From the NCBI GenBank assembly GCA_037140715.1, contig JBAXDX010000011.1:1-47289 (forward strand): a stretch of 47,289 nucleotides of DNA, written 5' to 3'. This stretch comes from JAUZPB01 sp037140715. Its GTDB lineage: Bacteria > Bacteroidota > Ignavibacteria > Ignavibacteriales > SURF-24. Under the pieces are notes generated by a model. That model saw nothing but the letters and a program-made list of their open reading frames with translations, was not told the origin of the DNA and ran no database searches. The position numbers were made by a program, and so were the translations under genes. Positions 34,377 through 44,039 of this stretch are shown in pieces (position 1 is the first letter of the stretch; every line of letters begins with the position of its first letter).

Positions 34377-34953
34377 GCATCTGTCTTTAGAGAAAAATTT
34401 TTCCGTTATAATTCTGATTAAATACTTATCACGGGTTTCGTGCAGAGATGTTTCTAATCATATTTATTAAATCTGTTGAATTTATTTCTATTCCGGCAAT
34501 ATTTTTTGCCATTTTCGGGAATCCCGTTTACAGGAAATGCTATTACAGAAGATATAAGGCTTTGTAACACATGGTATAAATATTGTTAAAATGCTTTGGT
34601 TTCTCTGGCATAACTTCAGATAAATAAAAAATAAGTCCGGGGATATTTTTCTTAAGATACAATTTGCAACGGATACAGGGTTCTGCTTTTTAGATTCACT
34701 CCATATATTTTTTTAATAATAATACGCGTATGGAAGTATTGCGGTTTATACCAAAACCGGAGTTGCTGTACTTCATCTGGAATGCGTAACAGAATTAAAA
34801 GAGTGTCCGGATGAAATTCCTTGCCGGCTACATGAGGGACAGGTACGTATCCGCAATAATATTCGCAGTCTGATTTCGGATACAACAGTAATGGAAGTCG
34901 TAATTCAATATATTGCGGCATTAAATAAAAATGAAATAAACAGGAGTTAATTA
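34377..34953. other. Long intergenic stretch with a possible gene remnant
   Basis: No full gene is found in about 580 bases. A plus-strand frame is open from 34723, just after two stops, to TAA at 34948-34950. It reads protein-like (SIAVYTKTGVAVLHLECV, later VRIRNNIRSLISDTT), but has no ATG, GTG or TTG near its beginning. It could be the 3' end of a deleted gene or chance. The last bases give the ribosome site (CAGGAG) of the 19-haem cytochrome. Confidence 0.3.
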
Positions 34954-37563
34954 ATGAGGTTTTATCTTGCAGTACTTTTCGCTGGTTTAAGTTCGATATA
35001 CTTTGCGCAGACTTCAAAGACAAACTGCTTTGATTGTCACAGCGATAAAACTCTGACTATGGAGAGAGGGAAAGTACAGGTTTCCCTGTTTGTTGACCAG
35101 AATAGTTTCAGGAAATCTGTTCATGCGGATATAGAATGCACGGACTGCCACACGGGATTCGATGCTGATAATGTTCCGCATAAAGGAGGTAAAGATATTG
35201 CTAAAGTAGATTGCGGGCAATGCCACGATGTTCAGGATTTTACTAAAAGTATTCACGGGCAAAAAGATATCCGGTGTTTCGACTGTCATGGCAGACATGA
35301 AATTAAACCTTCTGTGGCGGTTCATAAGGCAGAAGCTGATTTTTGTATTAAATGCCATAAATCACCTGCGGTGGTAGCATATAAACAAAGCATACATTTT
35401 AAAAAATTTCTGGAAGGAGTAAAAGCTCCTGTATGTACGGACTGTCATGATAAGTCAGCTCATAAAATCAAAGCAGCAAAATTTGATAAAGCCGGCGAGG
35501 AAAAACTTTGTTCCGGCTGTCATAAACAAAGTCAGACCGGGTTTTCGGAAAGTATACATAAAATTGCTGTAAAAGATAATAATACTCCGGGTTGTATAAG
35601 CTGTCATGGGGCGCATCAAATCTATAATAATAAATATTCTATTTCATCCCGGAGCTGCCTTAGATGTCATCTAGATCAGAATAAATTTCTTAATGAAAAA
35701 AGTAAGCTTGTAGATTTTGTAAAGAACTATCAGGTGTCAATACATTCCAAAGCGGGTAAAAATGGTAAAGAAGCTGCGACATGTACGGACTGTCATGGTA
35801 ATCATGTTATCATGGGTATGGAAGTTGCCGGGAGTACAGTTTCGAGGAATAACATTCCTGGTACATGCGGCAGGTGTCATGCTGATATTCTTAAGAATTT
35901 CAATAAATCATCTCATGGTCTGGCGTTTGCGAAAGGAGTAAAAGTAGCACCTAATTGCGTTGACTGCCACGGGGAACATACTATTGTTTCAATAAAAGAC
36001 TCACAAAAAGGCAAACTTGCAGAAAAAGATGTATGCTTTAACTGTCATGTAAAAAATCCTGAAGTAGTTAAGCTGACGGGACATACATCTCAGGAAGTTT
36101 TGAATTATGAAAAATCTGCGCATTTCATTGCCCTGAAAAATGGCAATGAAAAAGCGCCTGCATGTTCCGACTGCCATAGTGCTCACATGATGCAGTCGGC
36201 TCAGACTGCGGGTTCGAACATTAATCATAGTAATATTGCGGCGAGTTGCGGCAAGAATGCGGACTGTCATCAGGGAATTGCGGCTGAATATCAGGAAAGT
36301 GTGCACGGCAAAGCGGTTAAGAATGGTAAAACTGACGCTCCGACATGTATAAACTGTCATGGTAATCATCAGATTTATGATAAAGGGAATCCGGCAAGTT
36401 CAGTCAGCCACGGTAAACAGGTTGTTCAGCTTTGCAGTCATTGTCATGGGAACGTTAAACTGACCAGTAAATATAATCTTTCTGCATCGAAGTTTCAGAG
36501 TTATTCAGACAGCTATCATGGTCTTGCAATACGTGGTGGCTCGAAATTCGCTGCTGACTGCTCAAGCTGTCATGGGACGCACAATATTAAACCAAGTAGT
36601 GACACTACCTCGACTATAAACAGCCGGAATCTGTCGAAGACATGTAACAAATGCCATCCTGGCGCAAATATCGCGGCTCAGTTTAAGAAAGTTCATATTA
36701 CCGGTGACAGGGAAGAATCGCCTTTTCTTTACTGGCTTTCAAAAACTTACATTATTCTTATTGCAATTATCATTGGCGGAATGTTTATTCATAATCTCCT
36801 GGACTTTCTGAGAAAGTTACAGTATAAGAAACGCCATAGGGAAGAGATAAAAGAATTAAGGCAGGAAGACAAAGTTTATCTCAGGATGTCGTTGAGCGAA
36901 CGTGTCCAGCATTTTATCATGCTGACAAGCTTTATATCATTGGTAATTACCGGCTTTGCCCTTAAATATCCTGAAGCGTGGTGGGTTCTGCCTGCGCGGA
37001 ATTTACTTGGCGAGTTTGCATTCCAGACCAGGAGTTTACTTCACAGATTCTTTGGTATAAGCATGGGACTTGTCTCCCTTTATCACGTTTACTATCTTAG
37101 TTTCACAAAACGCGGAAGACGGATGTTCATTGATATGCTTCCGAATTTACAGGACGCAAAAGATATTCTCATTAACGTTAAATACTTACTCGGCATCCGT
37201 AAGGAGAAACCTTACTTCGACAGATTTTCTTACATGGAGAAAGCTGAATACTGGGCACTCTTATGGGGTGTTATCATTATGAGTTTTACAGGATTAATGC
37301 TAATGTTTAACAGTTATTTCCTGTCGAGTTTACCTAAAATACTCCTTGATGCTGCGACTTATGTCCATCTTTATGAAGCCTGGCTCGCTACGCTGGCAAT
37401 TATTGTATGGCATTTTTATTTCACTATTCTCAATCCTGAAGTATATCCCCTTAATAAGTCATTTATTAAGGGAATACTTACTGAAGAAGAGATGCTGCAC
37501 GAACATCCAAAGGAACTCGACAGAATTAAAGGAACTGACAGGAAAGAAGATGCAGGAGAATAA
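34954..37563 (+). CDS. 19-haem cytochrome c fused to a membrane cytochrome b domain
   Basis: The 869-residue protein has a signal peptide (FYLAVLFAGLSSIYFAQ), then 18 CxxCH sites plus one unusual CX5CH (CGKNADCH) between residues about 25 and 570. A membrane domain of about five helices follows (first TYIILIAIIIGGMFIHNLL). Histidines in RVQHFIMLTSF, LLHRFFGIS, SLYHVYYL, YVHLYEAW and VWHFYF are suited to two b haems. One chain could therefore take electrons from menaquinol in the membrane and pass them along a periplasmic haem wire. Several c segments repeat (CTDCHGNH, CINCHGNH, CISCHGAH), suggesting growth by internal duplication. It begins a cluster of cytochromes and a porin, supporting a role in extracellular electron transfer. 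Confidence 0.88.
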   Translation: MRFYLAVLFAGLSSIYFAQTSKTNCFDCHSDKTLTMERGKVQVSLFVDQNSFRKSVHADIECTDCHTGFDADNVPHKGGKDIAKVDCGQCHDVQDFTKSIHGQKDIRCFDCHGRHEIKPSVAVHKAEADFCIKCHKSPAVVAYKQSIHFKKFLEGVKAPVCTDCHDKSAHKIKAAKFDKAGEEKLCSGCHKQSQTGFSESIHKIAVKDNNTPGCISCHGAHQIYNNKYSISSRSCLRCHLDQNKFLNEKSKLVDFVKNYQVSIHSKAGKNGKEAATCTDCHGNHVIMGMEVAGSTVSRNNIPGTCGRCHADILKNFNKSSHGLAFAKGVKVAPNCVDCHGEHTIVSIKDSQKGKLAEKDVCFNCHVKNPEVVKLTGHTSQEVLNYEKSAHFIALKNGNEKAPACSDCHSAHMMQSAQTAGSNINHSNIAASCGKNADCHQGIAAEYQESVHGKAVKNGKTDAPTCINCHGNHQIYDKGNPASSVSHGKQVVQLCSHCHGNVKLTSKYNLSASKFQSYSDSYHGLAIRGGSKFAADCSSCHGTHNIKPSSDTTSTINSRNLSKTCNKCHPGANIAAQFKKVHITGDREESPFLYWLSKTYIILIAIIIGGMFIHNLLDFLRKLQYKKRHREEIKELRQEDKVYLRMSLSERVQHFIMLTSFISLVITGFALKYPEAWWVLPARNLLGEFAFQTRSLLHRFFGISMGLVSLYHVYYLSFTKRGRRMFIDMLPNLQDAKDILINVKYLLGIRKEKPYFDRFSYMEKAEYWALLWGVIIMSFTGLMLMFNSYFLSSLPKILLDAATYVHLYEAWLATLAIIVWHFYFTILNPEVYPLNKSFIKGILTEEEMLHEHPKELDRIKGTDRKEDAGE

Positions 37564-37771
37564 ATATAACGGGAATGTATTTGGGGTCAGTTTATTAACT
37601 ATCAGGGGATTGGGCATAGTTTCAGGTTACAGATTGATATTAATAAGAGTTTCTATAATATTTTGCAAATAATTATCAGATAAAATGAAAACAAATAAAA
37701 ATAATTTGGGAATTAAAAAGAAAATATAATAAATTAGCAACCGAATATTTACAACATTAGGAGGATAAAGT

Positions 37772-38335
37772 ATGTTCATGGAAATGATGTTAGGAGCAAT
37801 GGTATTTGTATCCGTAAGCGTTTTTAGTTCCGGAGTGAATGCTCAGGCCGGAGAAGGGAAAAAAGCAGGGTTCGTTGGAACGGAAAAATGCGGTATGTGC
37901 CACAAATCCGACAAAGCGGGCAAACAATTCCCGATTTGGAAAGAGAGCAAACATGCTCAGGCATTTAAGACATTGCAGAGCGGAGAAGCCGATAAAATAG
38001 CCAAAGGTAAAGGCTTTAAGACAAAAGCTGCGGAAACGCCGGAATGTCTGAAATGCCATGCCATTGGTTATAACGTTGACGCATCGCTTAAAGCAGCCAA
38101 GTTCAAAGTTGAAGACGGAGTTCAGTGCGAAACATGCCATGGCGCGGGTTCTGAATACCAGTCGCTACCTGTAATGAAAAATCGTAGCGAAGCTATAAAA
38201 AAAGGCTTAGTTATTCCATCTACAAAAGAGAAGTTTTGTACAGGCTGTCATAACTCAAAAAGCCCTACGTTCAAGAGCTTTGATTATGATAAGTCATGGG
38301 CAAAAATCATTCACAATGTTCCCAAAGAGAAGTAA
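37772..38335 (+). CDS. Tetrahaem cytochrome c (c554-like)
   Basis: The 187-residue secreted protein has a signal peptide ending near VNAQA and four CxxCH sites: CGMCH, CLKCH, CETCH and CTGCH. Its layout is like cytochrome c554 domains: W-x2-SKHAQAFKTL after the first haem, then GVQCETCHGAGSEY. It is a likely periplasmic shuttle between the membrane-bound 19-haem protein and the porin-cytochrome conduit. A perfect AGGAGG precedes ATG 37772 by seven bases, suggesting strong translation. The 208-base gap upstream has AT-rich, promoter-like sequence. Confidence 0.9.
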   Translation: MFMEMMLGAMVFVSVSVFSSGVNAQAGEGKKAGFVGTEKCGMCHKSDKAGKQFPIWKESKHAQAFKTLQSGEADKIAKGKGFKTKAAETPECLKCHAIGYNVDASLKAAKFKVEDGVQCETCHGAGSEYQSLPVMKNRSEAIKKGLVIPSTKEKFCTGCHNSKSPTFKSFDYDKSWAKIIHNVPKEK

Positions 38336-38354
38336 TTAATAACACAGGAAGGCA

Positions 38355-39617
38355 ATGAAGAGAATTATTTTCGTCTATTTACTCATTGGTTTGCCATGCG
38401 TCCTTTTAGCACAGAATATAAATGGAAGATTTTCATCTTCCATTTATTCTTTTGAACGATTCGACACAACCGATGTATCCAGTAAGAACATACGATCCTA
38501 TCAGATGTTAAATCTTAACGTCAATCAGGGTCAGTTTTCTTTACGTACTTATTTGAATCTTGAAAACAGCCTGTCTAATCAGCAGGATAATGATCCAAGT
38601 CTCAGATTTTATAATTTATATTTGGAAGGCAGGAATTTACTTAATGTTGCCACCATTAAAATTGGTCGTCAGCCGTTGTTCAACAGCGTAGCAGGTGGCG
38701 TATTTGATGGAGCTAATCTGGATCTGAAGTTATCCAGAGTTAAGATTTCAGGGTTCTACGGCGGTAATGTGCCTGCATACCAGAAGCTTGAACTTACCGA
38801 CAAATGGAAAGATGATTATGTGTTCGGCGGAAAAATCAGCACAGCTCTTGCCCCTGGCTTACAAGCGGCATTAAGCTTTATCAACAAAAACTTCAGACCA
38901 GTTGATTATTCAACTGTTCAGTCCATTGATCCAATCAAATCGCTTATTGAAAGAAGTTCAAATCAGTATATGTTTGTTACGGGCGAAGTTTCTTATCAGA
39001 TGAAACATGTTTTCAATATTGATACCCGTTATGATTTTGATTTGAATTTTGAAAAGACTTCTAAGTTTGAAGTAATGGGGCGCTATGAGCAGGTAGAAAA
39101 CCTTGGCGTAAGTCTGTATTATAACTACAGAGAACCCAGAGTCAGATATAACTCAATATTCTCGGTTTTCGATTATGGCAATTCGCAGGAAATAGAAGCA
39201 GGCGCCGATTACAAGATTGGGAATATGCTTACTGTCGTTGGAAAGCTGGGAAACGTCATGTATAAGGATGATAACTCGCAGCGTTTTACAATTGGATTAA
39301 ACAATAACATTGGCTCAATCAGCTATCGTAAAACCATGGGATATGCCGGCGAACTTGATGCTGTCTCTTTATATGCTGCACATGCATGTATGAATGGTTT
39401 CATTACCCCTTCGCTTGGTCTGACTTATACTACTTATAAACTGTCAAAAGAAGATACTGAAAAGAATAATTTGATGGCATTACTTGCAGGTCTTAATCTG
39501 CGTCCATGTAAGGTTCTTTCATTTGACCTTCAGGGACAGTTTATGGACAATAGAATTTACAGAAATGACTTCAGATTCTTTTTGAAAATTAATTACTGGT
39601 TTAACACTAACTTATAA
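38355..39617 (+). CDS. Outer-membrane beta-barrel porin of a cytochrome cluster
   Basis: The 420-residue protein has a signal peptide (MKRIIFVYLLIGLPCVLLAQ). The remainder alternates polar and hydrophobic residues in many short strands with aromatic girdles and ends in an aromatic-rich strand (FFLKINYWFNTNL), typical of an outer-membrane barrel. No haem motifs are present. Lying between cytochrome genes, it is a good candidate for the porin sheath that lets a multihaem protein cross the outer membrane, as in porin-cytochrome complexes. It could also be a simple alginate/OprP-like porin. It starts 19 bases after the tetrahaem gene. Confidence 0.78.
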   Translation: MKRIIFVYLLIGLPCVLLAQNINGRFSSSIYSFERFDTTDVSSKNIRSYQMLNLNVNQGQFSLRTYLNLENSLSNQQDNDPSLRFYNLYLEGRNLLNVATIKIGRQPLFNSVAGGVFDGANLDLKLSRVKISGFYGGNVPAYQKLELTDKWKDDYVFGGKISTALAPGLQAALSFINKNFRPVDYSTVQSIDPIKSLIERSSNQYMFVTGEVSYQMKHVFNIDTRYDFDLNFEKTSKFEVMGRYEQVENLGVSLYYNYREPRVRYNSIFSVFDYGNSQEIEAGADYKIGNMLTVVGKLGNVMYKDDNSQRFTIGLNNNIGSISYRKTMGYAGELDAVSLYAAHACMNGFITPSLGLTYTTYKLSKEDTEKNNLMALLAGLNLRPCKVLSFDLQGQFMDNRIYRNDFRFFLKINYWFNTNL

Positions 39618-39629
39618 TACTGATATAAT

Positions 39630-40838
39630 ATGAAGCCAAAATATTTTTATATAGCACTTTCACTTGCCGTTGTGGTCTTTCTGACCTTTAATGCTTTTAC
39701 CTCAGACAAGGTTAAGTATCAAAACAGCAATGAAACGATAATAAAGTTTTCGCATAAAGTTCATGCGGAACTTACTGACTGTCAGTCATGCCATTCAAAG
39801 GTAACTGAAAGCAAATCAATCGATAACAGTCTATTCCCTAATCATACTGACTGCCAGTCATGCCATGATACAGAGGATAAAACCAGTTGCCAGATGTGTC
39901 ATTACGAGAATGAAATAAAACCACTCGAGAATAGAAAAGTAAATCTGAGATTCAACCACAGTTCTCATATTTCAAAAGATAAGATAAACTGTAATGAATG
40001 TCATCAGGGCGTAACCGATGTTGATTATGCGTTTAAGGCGGCAAAGGCTTTCCCTGTAATGTCCTATTGCAACAAATGCCATAACAACTATCAGGGCATT
40101 GCTCCAAACCAATGCGAAGCCTGCCACAAATCAACTGCCGGTCTCATTCCTGAAAGCCATAAGTCGGCAGATTTTACAAAATCTCATAAGTTTGATGCTC
40201 AGAAGAATAATGCAAACTGCCAGATGTGCCATGACAACAGTTCATGCCAGGAATGCCATACCGTAACAAATATGCTGAATGAATCAAATACCGGGACAAA
40301 TTTCTACACTCCTTATTCACCGTCAAATTTCCAGACTGACGGGGCTAAGAAACAACCAATTACGCGCGCTCATGATTTGAACTATGTTTATACCCATGGT
40401 ATTGATCTTAAAGGCGGAACTTCAGAATGCCAGACATGCCACCAGACAGAAACATTCTGTGTGCCCTGCCATAATGACAGAAAAGCAGACTTCAGTCTTG
40501 CGGGCGTACAACCGGCTTCGCACCGCGTTCGTAATTTTATTACACTTGGAGTTGGTTCAGGCGGTGGCGAACATGCTACTGAAGCAAGACGCGACATCGA
40601 AAGTTGCCAGTCATGCCATGATACTCAGGGAAATGATCCAAACTGCATTACATGCCACATCGATAGTGATGGTATAAAGGGTACTAATCCCAAAACGCAT
40701 TCCGCTGGTTTTATGCATGATGTTCACGGAGACTGGCATGATTCAGAGGGAGCCGTATGTTTTAACTGCCATAATGATACCCATAAACCTGGTCAAGGGT
40801 TCTGCGGATACTGTCATTCCGATAAAGTTAATGATTGA
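39630..40838 (+). CDS. 14-haem c-type cytochrome
   Basis: The 402-residue protein has an N-terminal signal or anchor (FYIALSLAVVVFLTFNAF) and 14 CxxCH sites from CQSCH near 51 to CGYCH near 393, about one haem per 29 residues. Histidines such as FSHKVHAEL and FNHSSHIS resemble the bis-His ligands of cytochrome c7/c3-like modules. The gene lies directly after the porin and before a haem lipoprotein, the order expected for a porin-embedded or periplasmic electron carrier. There is no catalytic domain. Confidence 0.9.
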   Translation: MKPKYFYIALSLAVVVFLTFNAFTSDKVKYQNSNETIIKFSHKVHAELTDCQSCHSKVTESKSIDNSLFPNHTDCQSCHDTEDKTSCQMCHYENEIKPLENRKVNLRFNHSSHISKDKINCNECHQGVTDVDYAFKAAKAFPVMSYCNKCHNNYQGIAPNQCEACHKSTAGLIPESHKSADFTKSHKFDAQKNNANCQMCHDNSSCQECHTVTNMLNESNTGTNFYTPYSPSNFQTDGAKKQPITRAHDLNYVYTHGIDLKGGTSECQTCHQTETFCVPCHNDRKADFSLAGVQPASHRVRNFITLGVGSGGGEHATEARRDIESCQSCHDTQGNDPNCITCHIDSDGIKGTNPKTHSAGFMHDVHGDWHDSEGAVCFNCHNDTHKPGQGFCGYCHSDKVND

Positions 40839-40858
40839 TAATTAAAAAGAGTTAACAA

Positions 40859-41719
40859 ATGAAAAAAATATTTAGATTAATTTCTATCTTATCTGTAGCC
40901 GGGCTGATAGCCACTGGTTGTAGTGAACTAAAAAAAGAAATACCTACATCGCCTGCTTATTCGGGCGGTGAAATAGTACATGGTAAAGGCTTCCTAAAGG
41001 TTGGCGATCCTAATTACCATGGAACTTTTATAAAGAATAATTCATGGAATATTCAGAGTTGTCAGTCCTGCCACGGTGCAAGCTATACTGGTGGTACGTC
41101 TCACAAGTCATGTAATGATAACTCATGCCACAATCAGGCAAACGGGCCAGAAGCATGTAATACGTGTCATGGCGATTTCTATGATTCAGCTAAGACTGCT
41201 CCTATAGCAGGCGCTCATGCTACTCACCTCTTTAATACAAATGTTGCCACGGTTGTGGTATGCAAGGAATGTCATGTTATACCAACAACTGTATTCCAGG
41301 CAGGACATCTTGATTCAGGTTTGCCAGCAGATGTCAGCTTCAATGGTCCGCTTGGAACAATGAACGTTACTACTGCACCTGCATACAATACAAACAACCA
41401 GACATGCACAAATACTTTCTGCCACGGTAACTTTACTTTTTCAAAAGAATCTGCGACCTCACAGGATCAGTATGCTTTTACCGGCACACAGATAACCGGC
41501 AACAACTTTACTCCTGTCTGGACAAAAGTTGATAACTCACAGGCTGCCTGCGGTACATGCCACGGGTTACCTCCAAAAGGACATGTTGGTGAGAACGGTG
41601 GTATTGGAATTACTGATTGTGGCAACTCAGGTTGTCACAAAGGTATTGTTGATGCTACAGGCAAGATTATCGACAAGGTAAAACACATGAATGGATTGCC
41701 TAATGTCAGAGGCAATTAA
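40859..41719 (+). CDS. Seven-haem lipoprotein with CX4CH sites
   Basis: The 286-residue product has a lipoprotein signal (LISILSVAGLIATGC, Cys21). Four canonical haem sites are present (CQSCH, CNTCH, CKECH, CGTCH), plus three CX4CH sites (CNDNSCH, CTNTFCH, CGNSGCH). This mixed C4xCH/C2xCH pattern is known from Geobacter-type surface cytochromes involved in extracellular electron transfer. It is the last gene before a strong terminator and probably the terminal, cell-surface member of the conduit. The lipid anchor would hold it at the outer membrane. Confidence 0.88.
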   Translation: MKKIFRLISILSVAGLIATGCSELKKEIPTSPAYSGGEIVHGKGFLKVGDPNYHGTFIKNNSWNIQSCQSCHGASYTGGTSHKSCNDNSCHNQANGPEACNTCHGDFYDSAKTAPIAGAHATHLFNTNVATVVVCKECHVIPTTVFQAGHLDSGLPADVSFNGPLGTMNVTTAPAYNTNNQTCTNTFCHGNFTFSKESATSQDQYAFTGTQITGNNFTPVWTKVDNSQAACGTCHGLPPKGHVGENGGIGITDCGNSGCHKGIVDATGKIIDKVKHMNGLPNVRGN

Positions 41720-41734
41720 GTAACTCAGGATTTA

Positions 41735-41768
41735 TAAAAAAGCCGCTTTTCGAAGTGGCTTTTTTTTT
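41735..41768 (+). terminator. Rho-independent terminator of the cytochrome-porin cluster
   Basis: AAAAAGCCGCTT pairs with AAGTGGCTTTTT, with one G-T pair, around a TTCG tetraloop, followed by a run of T. It begins about 15 bases after the stop of the seven-haem lipoprotein gene. Confidence 0.92.
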
Positions 41769-42342
41769 GACTTCCCCAAATATTATGGTATCTATATCGA
41801 CTCCAGTCTAAAAACAGCATGTCAGGCACCAAACAATGGATTAAATCATCTCACAATAAGATAAAAATTATTCTTTTTTTTATTTTACTATTGAAAAAGT
41901 CCGAAATTTATATTACACTAGCTACAGTAAAAAAATACTGTCCGGCAGGCAGACACGGGTGTAAGACAAATTTCCCTCTTAATCATAATCACTTCAGGGG
42001 AAATGAGTAAGATTATAAACATTACAGATGATATCCCCATCTTTGCTTTATCGGTTTTGTTTCTATTCCTCGATGGGCATCCTATAGCTGACATATTCCC
42101 GCCCCGATTCTAAGATTATTTTACAGTCATATAAGTAACTATTATAAAATATATAGTTTATTTTTTTGACAATCCCTAAAAAGGTAATTTGCCGTACACC
42201 CGACAGACATTCCAAAGTGCAAATTAAGCCAGTTTTAATACTATTTATGTAAGAAATAAATTACTCTGGATTGAGTAAAATAAATAAAGCAGTAATAATA
42301 AGCTATCTTAAATAAAACTTTTAATTGAAAGGAGAGAGAGAT
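41769..42342. other. Intergenic stretch with a short repeat at 41805-41860
   Basis: No gene is supported. Positions 41805-41860 align with 45835-45888: both start AG(T/A)CTAAAAACAG and end TCTCACAATAAG. A further motif, AATCATAATCACTTC (about 41981), belongs to the dispersed AATCAT-type family. The 3' end supplies the ribosome site of the TPR gene (GGAGAGAGAG). Confidence 0.45.
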
Positions 42343-43977
42343 ATGAGCAACAGACTACCATATTTCAGATGTATTTTTATAAAAGGCTTTATAATATCAT
42401 CGTTAATTGCATTTTTTGTTCCGTTAAAGGCTCAGACAAAAACATACAAGGAATCTTATACTACTTATGAAAATGTTGATGAAAATTCAGGATTTGAACG
42501 TACTCTTTACTATGTAAAAAAGTTGCTGATTGAGAAAATCGGTGTCTTTATTCAAAATACAGTTGAGATTAGTAAAAGTGATATCAATGATGAGATAAAG
42601 GATGTATTCATTCAGAATACTACCGTAATTGCAGCGGGAATTACCAGAACAGATATAGTAGAACAGAAATGGGACCTAGTAAACCGTTCATATTACATAC
42701 TTGCCGAAATAACTATTAATGATGCGGATGTTCAGGAAAGAGCCTTGGAAATAGCGCAGGATAAAAACAGAATAAACGAACTGGCCGAAGTACAGAAAAA
42801 GTATGATGAAGCAACTGCGCAGGCAGAAATACTTAAACAACAACTGGCTGCCGTTAAATCCGAGAGAGAAAAAGAATCGATACTACAGCATTATAACCAG
42901 ACAATCGGGAATCTCTCTGCAAATGAATGGTTCAATAAAGGATACCGGTCTCTTGAGACTAAGGATTACACAAATGCTGTGATATATTATCAAAAGGCAA
43001 TTGAGCTTAATCCTGGTCTGGTTCCGGCTTATAATAATATTGGACTTGCCTACAGAAAACTCGGCAATTCAGCCGAAGCCTTAAGATATTATCAAAAAGC
43101 TGCTGAACTTGCTCCAAATAATCCCGCTGTGTATTCAAATCTCGGAGCAGTGTATTGTGCATCTAAAAACTTTGGTAATGCAATTAAATGCTTCTCGAAA
43201 ACAATTTCTTTGGAACCTGCCAATCCGGAAAATTATATAAACATGGGGCTTGCTTACGCTCAGAGCAATGATAATGAAACTGCTATAATATACTATAAAA
43301 AAGCCTTAAAGCTTAAACCGAATAATGCTGAAGCTTTTAATCATATTGGTTTTTCTTATAAAAAGCAAAATAACTATGATAGTGCAATTCAATATTATAA
43401 ACGTGCCATATCCATTAATCCTAATTATTTTCAGGCATATTTTAACCTTGGTATAGCATATATAAAAAAAAGCAACATAAATTATGCAATCGATAACCTT
43501 ACCAAAGCAGTTAAATTGAACCCGGCTGATGCCGAATGCGATTATCACCTTGCAAGCTGCTACTTTGAAAAGAAAAATATTCCAAAAGCTATTGAATTTT
43601 ATTCAAGGGCAGTCATTATTAAAACCGATTATGAAGAAGCATACTTTAATCTGGGTGTAGCGTACCTGGAACTTGGAGATTGTAACAAAGCACTTCAAAA
43701 TTATAACAAAGCTGCATCTATTAATGAACATGATGCTGATGTATATTTTAATATGGGAATTGCTTATAACAGGATTGACAGATACCAGGAAGCTATTACT
43801 GCTTTTGAAAAAACACTTCAAATAAATCAATATTATTCAGATGCAATTGTAAGTATGGCTCTTACATATAGTAAGATGAATAATGAAGAAAAAACTATCG
43901 AATTGCTTCAAAAGGCAGCAAGACTAAATAATAAGTCTGCTCAGCAAATGCTAAAGGACAATGGTCTTGAATGGTGA
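42343..43977 (+). CDS. Secreted tetratricopeptide repeat protein
   Basis: The product is about 544 residues from ATG 42343, which has AAAGGAGAG upstream; TTG 42325 is less likely. After a signal peptide (FIISSLIAFFVPLKAQ) comes a domain of about 170 residues ending in a coiled coil (ELAEVQKKYDEATAQAEILK). Ten or more TPR units follow from about 190 to the C-terminus, with the regular pattern NxGxAYxxxxxYxxAIxxYxKAIxLxP. It is probably a periplasmic scaffold. The next gene encodes an OmpA-barrel protein, suggesting an envelope assembly role, but the partner is unknown. Confidence 0.88.
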   Translation: MSNRLPYFRCIFIKGFIISSLIAFFVPLKAQTKTYKESYTTYENVDENSGFERTLYYVKKLLIEKIGVFIQNTVEISKSDINDEIKDVFIQNTTVIAAGITRTDIVEQKWDLVNRSYYILAEITINDADVQERALEIAQDKNRINELAEVQKKYDEATAQAEILKQQLAAVKSEREKESILQHYNQTIGNLSANEWFNKGYRSLETKDYTNAVIYYQKAIELNPGLVPAYNNIGLAYRKLGNSAEALRYYQKAAELAPNNPAVYSNLGAVYCASKNFGNAIKCFSKTISLEPANPENYINMGLAYAQSNDNETAIIYYKKALKLKPNNAEAFNHIGFSYKKQNNYDSAIQYYKRAISINPNYFQAYFNLGIAYIKKSNINYAIDNLTKAVKLNPADAECDYHLASCYFEKKNIPKAIEFYSRAVIIKTDYEEAYFNLGVAYLELGDCNKALQNYNKAASINEHDADVYFNMGIAYNRIDRYQEAITAFEKTLQINQYYSDAIVSMALTYSKMNNEEKTIELLQKAARLNNKSAQQMLKDNGLEW

Positions 43978-44039
43978 TACCCCGTTAAATTCATTTTTTA
44001 TCATGAAAGGTAAAACATAATTAACAAAAAGGAGGTCCA

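Noticed and set aside
34652..35023. 123-codon minus-strand frame
   Set aside because: It overlaps the start and ribosome site of the 19-haem cytochrome and has no recognisable features.
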